Position numbers and translations under genes: made by a program. DNA of 37,247 nucleotides from Paludibacteraceae bacterium (GTDB taxonomy: Bacteria; Bacteroidota; Bacteroidia; Bacteroidales; Paludibacteraceae): positions 1 to 37,247 of the forward strand of contig CAJOMJ010000021.1 in the NCBI GenBank assembly GCA_905235505.1. Direction: 5' to 3'. The notes below the pieces were generated by a model. It did no database searches and was not told where the DNA came from. It saw nothing but the letters and a program-made list of their open reading frames with translations. Below, piece by piece: positions 31,911 to 37,247 of this stretch (positions are counted from its first letter, which is position 1; each line of letters begins with the position of its first letter).

Positions 31911-33650
31911 TTATTTTATCTCTATTTCGTATGGCAGGCGTGCTTGGAGATAGTGACCGTCAAGCATATTCTTCAAGGTCTTGTATGTGCGCAGAAGTTC
32001 CTGGTCGCTATCGTCAAGACCATACATCTCCATCAGCATGTCAAGGAACCCGTTCTTGGCATCTTCGGCATCAATAACCTCATATTTCTCCAAGTCAGCC
32101 AACTGGGCAGCCGCCTTGACTGCATCTTCCACGTTTCCGAATGCGTCAACGAGTCCTATCTGCATAGCTCGTGTTCCGCTCCACACGCGTCCTTCGGCTA
32201 TCTGCTTTATCTGTTCGGTTGTCATGTTGCGTCCTTCGGCACATCTGCTTACGAACAACTCGTAGCCGCGGTTGACATGGCCCTGCATCAGTTCGCGCTC
32301 CTCGGGGTTCATACCCTTCTGAATCATATTGGACTCGGTGAGACTCAGTCGGTTGGTACCCACGCCGTCGAAGTCGATACCCACTTTGTCGGTGAGGCCT
32401 GCGACGGAGGGAATAAGTCCGAAGATACCTATGGAACCGGTGAGGGTGGTAGGTTCTGCGAAGATACTGTCAGCCACGCATGATATATAATAGCCTCCGG
32501 AGGCTGCATAGTCGCCCATCGACACCACCAAAGGTTTCTTCTGCTTCAGCAGCGACAGAGCGTGCCATATCTGCTCGCTTGCATAAGCGGAGCCGCCGGG
32601 GCTGTTGACGCGTAGCACTACGGCTTTCACGTCGTCTTTCTTCGCCATCTTGTCGATCAGCTTCACCATCTTCTTGCCTACAATACCATCACCGCTTTCG
32701 TCGGTTATTTCACCTTCGGCATAGATGACAGCCACTTTGTTCTTGGACGACTTTGTGTTGTCTTTCTGAGCGAGCATGTCGGCGTGGGAGACATACTTGA
32801 AGTCCTCGCTTCCGGTCATGTCGATCATTATCTGCTTGACATCCTGCTTGTAGATGAGTGTATCGACAAGCCCTGCCTCCACGAGAGTTGTTTCGGGTTG
32901 GAACATCATATTCATATCCGCGAGTCGGTTGAGTTCCTCGATGCTGATGCCGCGGCTTTCGGAGACCTGACTTGTCACCGCCTGCCACATATCCTCGAGC
33001 ATGACGTTCATCTGGAGGCGGTTGGCGTCGCTCATTTTGGTGAGGATATAGGGTTCGACCGCGGACTTGAAGGTACCCACTTTGACCACCTGCATCTCGA
33101 CACCGAGTTTCTCCAGAGCGCGCGAGTAGAACATGAGGTTGGCGGACAGGCCGCACCACGAGAGGGTGCCGGAGTTATTGAGGCAGACTTTGTCGGCGAC
33201 GCTTGCGAGCCAGTAGTTGCCCTGAGTGTAGCTGTCGGCATAGGCGACGATAAACTTACCGCTTTCCTTGAAGTCGAGCAGTGCCCGTCGCAGTTCTTCC
33301 CGCGAGGCGAATCCGGCAGCGAGAGTGCCGCCTTCGAGATAGATACCGTCGATGTGCTTGTCGTTTTTAGCGATGCGTATGTTTCGCAGCAGGTCGTCCA
33401 GCCCCACCTTTGGGGGAACCTCGCGTTTGGAAGCGCGTGCGAATAGTTCGGCCATCGGGTCGCTGCTTACCTGCTCGGAGAGCACGCCTTGCAGATTGAT
33501 TTTATAGACACTATGCTTCTCGAGTTTGGCAGTATCGCCGCCCGAGACGGCAATGCCTATAAGGGAGAAGAGGAAGAACAGCATCGACAGGATCGATACG
33601 AGGACGATGCCACACACAGTGGCGAACATGTACTTTAAGAAATCTTTCAT
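31911..33650 (-). CDS. sppA: Signal peptide peptidase SppA, 67K type
   Basis: 579 residues, the long two-domain form. One N-terminal membrane helix (MFATVCGIVLVSILSMLFFL) anchors it, active site in the periplasm. Catalytic Lys195 in VGTFKSAVEPY and Ser384 in VSMGDYAASGGYYIS form the Ser/Lys dyad split over the two halves, as in E. coli SppA; RVNSPGGSAYASEQIWHAL and GSIGIFGLIPSV are the conserved flanks. It degrades cleaved signal peptides in the membrane. First gene of the minus-strand unit with lpxK and msbA, with a consensus promoter about 60 bases upstream. The leader contains a doubled TTTGCTATAT (plus strand, 33669-33692). Confidence 0.95.
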   Translation of the reverse strand: MKDFLKYMFATVCGIVLVSILSMLFFLFSLIGIAVSGGDTAKLEKHSVYKINLQGVLSEQVSSDPMAELFARASKREVPPKVGLDDLLRNIRIAKNDKHIDGIYLEGGTLAAGFASREELRRALLDFKESGKFIVAYADSYTQGNYWLASVADKVCLNNSGTLSWCGLSANLMFYSRALEKLGVEMQVVKVGTFKSAVEPYILTKMSDANRLQMNVMLEDMWQAVTSQVSESRGISIEELNRLADMNMMFQPETTLVEAGLVDTLIYKQDVKQIMIDMTGSEDFKYVSHADMLAQKDNTKSSKNKVAVIYAEGEITDESGDGIVGKKMVKLIDKMAKKDDVKAVVLRVNSPGGSAYASEQIWHALSLLKQKKPLVVSMGDYAASGGYYISCVADSIFAEPTTLTGSIGIFGLIPSVAGLTDKVGIDFDGVGTNRLSLTESNMIQKGMNPEERELMQGHVNRGYELFVSRCAEGRNMTTEQIKQIAEGRVWSGTRAMQIGLVDAFGNVEDAVKAAAQLADLEKYEVIDAEDAKNGFLDMLMEMYGLDDSDQELLRTYKTLKNMLDGHYLQARLPYEIEIK

Positions 33651-33712
33651 ATTTTATATCAGAATTTAGTTTGCTATATTTGTTTGCTATATTATATTGT
33701 TTTTTTGCGCTA

Positions 33713-33743
33713 CAAAGATACGACAAATATCTCAATTACACAA
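33713..33743 (-). promoter_or_regulatory. Promoter of sppA-lpxK-msbA
   Basis: On the minus strand TTG (33741-33743), a 20-base spacer and TATCTTTG (33713-33720). The rest of the 33651-34229 gap has no gene; it holds three GTAGAGA-type repeats and the first copy of the 180-bp element. Confidence 0.75.
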
Positions 33744-33797
33744 CACACGCAAGACAACACACGCAAGCGAATGAGATGCCACTCATGTCGTTCTCAT

Positions 33798-33823
33798 GTA
33801 GAGAAGCAACACTATCATGTCTC
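33798..33823 (+). repeat. Dispersed 26-bp repeat, copy 4 (diverged)
   Basis: Starts GTAGAGAAGCAACACTATCA and ends TGTCTC; three differences from the lpxK and panB copies, with the outer palindrome damaged. Confidence 0.7.
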
Positions 33824-33846
33824 AGTGAGAAAATTAGACTACTTGT

Positions 33847-33900
33847 AGAGACATTTCTTATCCCCAAAGGGAACGATCGTTGCGTGGACTAAATGTCTCT
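33847..33900 (+). repeat. Foldable variant of the GTAGAGAC...GTCTC element
   Basis: AGAGACATTT (33847-33856) pairs perfectly with AAATGTCTCT (33891-33900). Inside lie a TCCC-caaa-GGGA hairpin (33861-33872) and the palindrome AACGATCGTT (33872-33881). The ends match the 26-bp repeat, so this may be a longer family member. Confidence 0.55.
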
Positions 33901-33933
33901 CTCATACACCGGCCATGCCCGAAAACACCCTCC

Positions 33934-33959
33934 GTAGAGAAGCAACACCGTCACGTCTC
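33934..33959 (+). repeat. Dispersed 26-bp repeat, copy 5 (diverged)
   Basis: Starts GTAGAGAAGCAACACCGTCA and ends CGTCTC; two differences from the conserved copies. It is followed by AATGAGAAAA, similar to AGTGAGAAAA after copy 4. Confidence 0.7.
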
Positions 33960-33994
33960 AATGAGAAAAGCACCGGCAGGTTAACATCAAAGTG

Positions 33995-34173
33995 CAAATT
34001 AGCAAGCAACTTGCAGACGATCCCCACTCTCCAATCTCATTACATATACCCCTCCATATATAGGCAAAAAAAAGGCAAAATCTATCACCTCTTTCGCAAC
34101 TTTTTTCACTTTTTTCTCATTTTTTGTGGTGCATGTCCCTCTTTGAGTGCAGCAGCCAAGATTGGCTGCTTTT
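33995..34173 (+). repeat. 180-bp element, copy 1
   Basis: Nearly identical to 35772-35951 over about 180 bases, from CAAATTAGCAAGCAAC to GATTGGCTGCTTTT. It contains T-rich blocks and ends in a perfect hairpin AGCAGCCAA-ga-TTGGCTGCT (34151-34170) followed by TTT, like a plus-strand intrinsic terminator. A small RNA gene with its terminator or the end of a mobile element are both possible; no coding sequence is seen. Confidence 0.8.
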
Positions 34174-34229
34174 GTGTAGCGCTTGCCATCGTGCTGAATC
34201 TATAAAACACCATTGGAAAGATGTTTTAC

Positions 34230-34879
34230 TTATTCGGAAGTGGAATTATGTATATCATTAACGTCTGACGTCTCTGCGCATATTCCTTCTTTTGCTTCAT
34301 GAAGAAGAACATCTCCCTCTGAGCAACATACATAACTATAATCAAAACATCCCATGCCTATAAATGGACGTGAAAACCCGCAATAGAGGTGACCTACATA
34401 CTCCAAGTCGGTAGCTCGATAATCATATGATATCTTCCTTGCTTTTCTTCCGTCAAGAAGAGTTACTACTTCTACGTCTGTAACCGTAGCATAATATGTC
34501 TGCTCCGGACCTTGGCGCCCATCTATTAACATTCGAACTTTATCTCCCTTCTTCACACTATAGTTATAAATCAACACTTCGTGAACTTTTTGTTCCAATG
34601 GGTCCCAAGTATAGCAATATATCTTGTCACATTCTTCGCGCACAGGCACATTATCAACTATTCGATACTTTACATTATTGATAATGGTATCTCCTGTTAC
34701 TTTAATACCAATTACATACCTACAGGGAGGTTCAGGACATTCGGTAGAAACTAAAATTTTCCATACAATATCATCTGAAAGATATTTATTTTACCCTCTG
34801 AAGTATCTCCATAATACTCCTAACTGCTACAAGCAAATAATGTCGCAGCAACCAATAACAATAAAAGATTCTGTTTCAT
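34230..34879 (-). pseudogene. Decayed lipoprotein gene: nonsense codon plus frameshift
   Basis: The original start is at 34879 behind a strong AGGAG: MKQNLLLLLVAATLFACSS, a clear lipoprotein signal with Cys17, followed at once by TAG (34820-34822). The same frame goes on EYYGDTSEGK, then near 34785-34793 the sense shifts to another frame reading YLSDDIVWKILVSTECPEPP, CRYVIGIKVTGDTIINNVKY and RIVDNVPVREECDKIYCYTW, open to the stop at 34230. The longest intact open frame starts only at MPVREE (34649). Two separate lesions argue for a real pseudogene, not one sequencing error. The TGDTIINN.KY pattern is common in Bacteroidales surface or secreted proteins of unknown role. Upstream box: TTTG (34927-34930) and TAATTTTG (34901-34908), 18-base spacer. 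Confidence 0.8.
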
Positions 34880-34900
34880 GATAAATCTCCTTTCAAGTTG

Positions 34901-34930
34901 CAAAATTAAATACTTTTTTTTAATTACAAA
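34901..34930 (-). promoter_or_regulatory. Promoter of the decayed lipoprotein gene
   Basis: On the minus strand TTTG (34927-34930), an 18-base spacer and TAATTTTG (34901-34908), about 22 bases before the ATG. The promoter looks intact although the gene is broken. Confidence 0.5.
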
Positions 34931-35006
34931 TGTCCGATTGACTGAAGTGAGAGAAGACCTACTCATAAGCAAAGGATGAAAGAGTCAAGTTTAGTGGAAA
35001 TGTTGG

Positions 35007-35561
35007 CTATAAGTAGTCCCATGTTGCATCTTCAAAGTAACACCCGTCTATTTCATACAAATGAATAGTTTCGCCATTGGAGAGAATTTTATTATATTTC
35101 TTACGACTACCTTCGCCTGTTCTCATTTCGTAATAAAATATTAAATAACCTTCACTTATATTCAGGCAACCACTCGTACTTAAGTCTTCTGTATCTCTAT
35201 CTTTCATATCACATAAATCACATTTTAACGCTTCTTGTGGCATATCTAACAATGTGTTATTAGGATACAAAATAAAGGTACGACTAAAATAAGCAGATAG
35301 TATTACTGAATCTTTTCTTTTTCCTTCTCTATCTAAAATAGATATCATTTCATTTTCTTTTAGTAAAAAATATGTCAAACCATTCATATCTGAATGAAAT
35401 GGAAAATTCACTTTCATTGCGACTACAGTGTCATTCGCATCGTAAGGTGAAGGCTGTGGTATGAGTTTGCCACATAAATATGACGGGTTGATGGTTTCAT
35501 AATGATAGTTACATGCAGAAACTGACATCAATAATAATGAAAATATAAATAGCTTTTTCAT
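35007..35561 (-). CDS. Putative lipoprotein, paralogue of the truncated gene at 35862
   Basis: 184 residues from the ATG at 35561 (MKKLFIFSLLLMSVSACNYH, lipobox V-S-A-C with Cys17); the longer frame upstream is non-coding leader. The mature part has LCGKLIPQPSPYDANDTVVA, SDMNGLTYFLLKENEMISIL and REGKRKDSVILSAYFSRTFI, then a Cys-rich stretch (ALKCDLCDMKDRDTEDLS) and an all-beta C-terminus ending DGCYFEDATWDYL. Residues 28-110 align by eye with the neighbour at 35862-36362 (LCGRLKPEPSPFDENDTVVA, SSDMNGMTYFI, SGKRKESIEMNEY). No known domain recognised; expected outer-membrane or periplasmic. Own promoter at 35591-35621. Confidence 0.75.
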   Translation of the reverse strand: MKKLFIFSLLLMSVSACNYHYETINPSYLCGKLIPQPSPYDANDTVVAMKVNFPFHSDMNGLTYFLLKENEMISILDREGKRKDSVILSAYFSRTFILYPNNTLLDMPQEALKCDLCDMKDRDTEDLSTSGCLNISEGYLIFYYEMRTGEGSRKKYNKILSNGETIHLYEIDGCYFEDATWDYL

Positions 35562-35590
35562 AAGGCTATAAGTTTTTAAAGTTGACGATG

Positions 35591-35621
35591 CAAAGATAGT
35601 CAAAAAATTGTTTACTAACAA
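35591..35621 (-). promoter_or_regulatory. Promoter of the 184-residue lipoprotein
   Basis: On the minus strand TTG (35619-35621), a 20-base spacer and TATCTTTG (35591-35598), 29 bases before the ATG. Confidence 0.7.
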
Positions 35622-35624
35622 GCG

Positions 35625-35756
35625 TTAATATTCATTCACGATACATGTACCCGGTTTTGCAAGAAATGTACCGCCTGATTGCACTTGAAATCCATCGAAG
35701 AGAATAATTTCTCCACCTGCTTCTACCATTATCGACCACAGCACTCCCCTCCGTAG
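35625..35756 (-). pseudogene. C-terminal fragment of a coathanger-stack-like protein
   Basis: An open minus-strand frame too short to be a normal gene reads VLWSIMVEAGGEIILFDGFQ, then VQSGGTFLAKPGTCIVNEY and TAA. The AGGEIILFDGF.V.SGGTFLAK pattern resembles the last repeat of the 3-coathanger-stack domains found at the ends of Bacteroidetes secreted proteins (family name from memory). The 5' part is missing: the frame closes at TAA 35757-35759, just before the 180-bp element copy 2. Probably debris of a larger gene. Confidence 0.5.
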
Positions 35757-35771
35757 TTATAGTATTAAGCA

Positions 35772-35951
35772 CAAATTAGCAAGCAACCTGCTCACGCCCC
35801 CACTCTCCAATCTCATTACATATACCCCTCCATATAATAGGCAAAAAAAGGGCAAAATCTATCACCTCTTTCGCAACTTTTTTGTATTTTTTCTCATTTT
35901 TTTGTGGTGCATGTCCCTCTTTGAGTGTAGCAGCCAAGATTGGCTGCTTTT
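35772..35951 (+). repeat. 180-bp element, copy 2
   Basis: Near-identical to 33995-34173, including the T-blocks and the AGCAGCCAA/TTGGCTGCT hairpin (35930-35949). It is flanked by two broken genes: the coathanger-like fragment on its left and the truncated lipoprotein on its right, whose last 30 codons are read from the element. CCTCCGTAG lies to the left of both copies (33930 and 35748). Confidence 0.8.
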
Positions 35952-36362
35952 CAGCACTCCGTTTGATAATATTTCCGGAGAAGGCAACTCTTCGATTGAT
36001 TTATAAGGATATAATACAAATGGCATATTCATAAAATTCTTACCTTTATATTCATTCATTTCTATTGATTCTTTTCTTTTTCCGCTTTCATCCAATAGAG
36101 AGAACAACTCTTTGTTTCTGGTTATAAAATACGTCATACCATTCATGTCGGAACTATACACATATTTTACAGCCATAGCTACTACTGTGTCATTTTCGTC
36201 AAAAGGCGAGGGCTCCGGTTTTAATCTCCCGCAAAGCCAATTTTCAGGATGAATGGAGTAATCACTTATACAATAAGGATAACTATCACAATATTGTGGT
36301 TGCTTGTTATTACATGCCATAAAAGCCACTGCCAAAACATATAATAATACACACTTTTTCAT
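35862..36362 (-). pseudogene. Lipoprotein gene truncated by the 180-bp element
   Basis: 166 residues from ATG 36362 (MKKCVLLYVLAVAFMACNNK, Cys17). Genuine sequence runs to EELPSPEILSNGVLK at about base 35952, parallel to the 184-residue paralogue at 35007. It then continues SSQSWLLHSKRDMHHKKMRK and further Lys/Arg residues read from the repeat, not homologous to the paralogue's Cys-rich and beta-strand end (about 70 residues lost). So the gene was cut at the element boundary. An ATG upstream at 36449 is rejected because it lies inside the preceding gene. It follows that gene by 16 bases and is likely co-transcribed. Confidence 0.75.
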
Positions 36363-36378
36363 ATGCAATATAGTATTG

Positions 36379-37119
36379 TTATTCTGCTGTTGGAACTGGA
36401 ACTTTATAGTTTTCGTAATGATACCATAATCTCGGATTCGGTCTTTCATCGTAATATAGGAGATGTTCTACATCAGTTGTTTTGTCATAATAATGAATCC
36501 TCAAATCAAAATAATCTGATTCTTTCTGTTTCTCTACAAAGTTCCAAAAATCTTTTTCTTTCTCAACTATTTCTGATTTCGTAGAATTCTCTACTTTTAT
36601 GGATATTCCCTCGTGCTGAATTGTTCCGGCTTCATTGGAATAGTAGAAAGAGTAACTTATGGATTCTGCTGATTTCCTATAATGATTGAACATATATTTA
36701 CTCCATGCCTTGGCAATCAAAATTATGGTATCACGATTAAAGTCATTAAAATACCTATATGCCGTGATGTTTTTATTTATATCATTCGTGAACTCTGTGC
36801 AACCTAAATTATATTTAATAACCCACTCTGTTGTATTATCAATATCAGACATGGATAGCTCATAATAGCTGTCCGGAGAGATGTCTTCCTTTGTTAAATT
36901 GCTAACATCTGTCCACTGATTATTAGTCCTTTGTTTAATTTTAATGATAACAAATTCCTCTGTCTTCAGTTTCTGTATCATGTCATACAGATTCATGTGC
37001 GACAGTTTCTCGCATATTTCAGGGATATTATTGCTTGATCCCAATGCCGGATCGTTGCTGTTGCAACCACTCAACATTATAGCCACTGCAAATAATGTCA
37101 TTAAAGATATTCTTTTCAT
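36379..37119 (-). CDS. Putative lipoprotein, 246 residues
   Basis: MKRISLMTLFAVAIMLSGCN is a canonical lipoprotein signal with lipobox L-S-G-C (Cys19). The mature protein is hydrophilic and rich in Asn, Asp, Tyr and Lys: an early helix (IPEICEKLSHMNLYDMIQKL), then alternating strands (SYYELSMSDIDNTTEWVIKY, YSFYYSNEAGTIQHEGISIK) and a Tyr-rich end (EHLLYYDERPNPRLWYHYEN). Not recognised. It is the first gene of a two-gene minus-strand unit with the truncated paralogue, inside the AT-rich island. Likely exposed on the periplasmic or outer face. Confidence 0.75.
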   Translation of the reverse strand: MKRISLMTLFAVAIMLSGCNSNDPALGSSNNIPEICEKLSHMNLYDMIQKLKTEEFVIIKIKQRTNNQWTDVSNLTKEDISPDSYYELSMSDIDNTTEWVIKYNLGCTEFTNDINKNITAYRYFNDFNRDTIILIAKAWSKYMFNHYRKSAESISYSFYYSNEAGTIQHEGISIKVENSTKSEIVEKEKDFWNFVEKQKESDYFDLRIHYYDKTTDVEHLLYYDERPNPRLWYHYENYKVPVPTAE

Positions 37120-37151
37120 AATAAAACTTTTAGAGTATTACTTATTCTTTG

Positions 37152-37181
37152 CAAAGATACGTATTGTTTTATATATGCAAG
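37152..37181 (-). promoter_or_regulatory. Promoter of the 246-residue lipoprotein
   Basis: On the minus strand CTTG (37178-37181), an 18-base spacer and TATCTTTG (37152-37159), 32 bases before the ATG. Beyond it, 37182-37247 shows no convincing gene. Confidence 0.55.
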
Positions 37182-37247
37182 ATATTATGCATTTGAGTCG
37201 CAGAATGGATGTTATCAATTTTTGACATCACTTCACCTCTGCGCCAA

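Noticed and set aside
1..37247. CRISPR arrays, tRNA and rRNA genes, IS transposases, integrases
   Set aside because: None could be recognised; the only repeats are the short dispersed family, decamer arrays and the duplicated 180-bp element.
37185..37247. Minus-strand frame at the right edge reading RRGEVMSKIDNIHSATQM as a partial gene
   Set aside because: Too short and without recognisable features; it cannot be told from chance at the window edge.

Overview
The window reads as a chromosome segment of a Bacteroidales bacterium (Prevotella/Bacteroides-like; genus not resolved). The evidence is repeated Bacteroidetes-type promoters (TTTG or TTG, about 20 nt, then TAnnTTTG), weak or absent Shine-Dalgarno sites, lipoprotein signals of the type common in the phylum, a TonB with an acidic and proline-rich linker, and the gene order sppA-lpxK-msbA. 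No rRNA, tRNA or CRISPR was seen.

Layout. (1) 1-2414: a compact four-gene operon around a RhuM-family gene, closed by a terminator at 2506-2542. Two of its genes carry apparent frameshifts, and the two genes flanking rhuM share a GDY..KHV...I.NV..G.IG motif. (2) 2691-4381: five small genes ending in a lysis-like trio: a holin-like membrane protein, a DUF5675 (L,D-transpeptidase-like) protein, and an overlapping protein with an N-terminal lipobox and a C-terminal membrane helix, which is the architecture of a unimolecular spanin. A 21-bp inverted repeat precedes the trio. (3) 4590-8881: aroC, two glycosyltransferases and a convergent Wzx-type flippase with an almost leaderless promoter. (4) 9104-16773: tonB, a beta-lactamase-fold lipoprotein, a secreted alpha/beta hydrolase and recG on the plus strand; a hypoxanthine-type phosphoribosyltransferase, a CapA-family protein and panB on the minus strand. 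(5) 17233-26282: a surface-polysaccharide gene run (CapD/WbpM-like dehydratase, WecA-like phosphotransferase, ABC-F ATPase, polysaccharide-deacetylase-like protein, GT4-HAD fusion, UbiA-like membrane protein) behind a long leader that can fold. (6) 26383-28785: a secreted PL9 pectate lyase. (7) 28818-33650, minus strand: sppA, lpxK and an MsbA-like exporter, with decamer arrays at both gene junctions and a dispersed repeat inserted in frame into lpxK. (8) 33651-37247: an AT-rich, decaying lipoprotein island with a pseudogene, a truncated paralogue, a gene fragment and a duplicated 180-bp element.

How it fits together. Blocks 3, 5 and 7 all serve the cell envelope: lipid-linked glycan initiation and modification, glycan export, lipid A 4'-phosphorylation and lipid export. 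Blocks 1, 2 and 8 are accessory DNA. The best candidates for something not well described are the RhuM operon, the spanin-containing trio, the GT4-HAD plus UbiA-like pair, and the GTAGAGAC...GTCTC repeat family. Every functional call rests on reading the sequence by eye; no database search was run.
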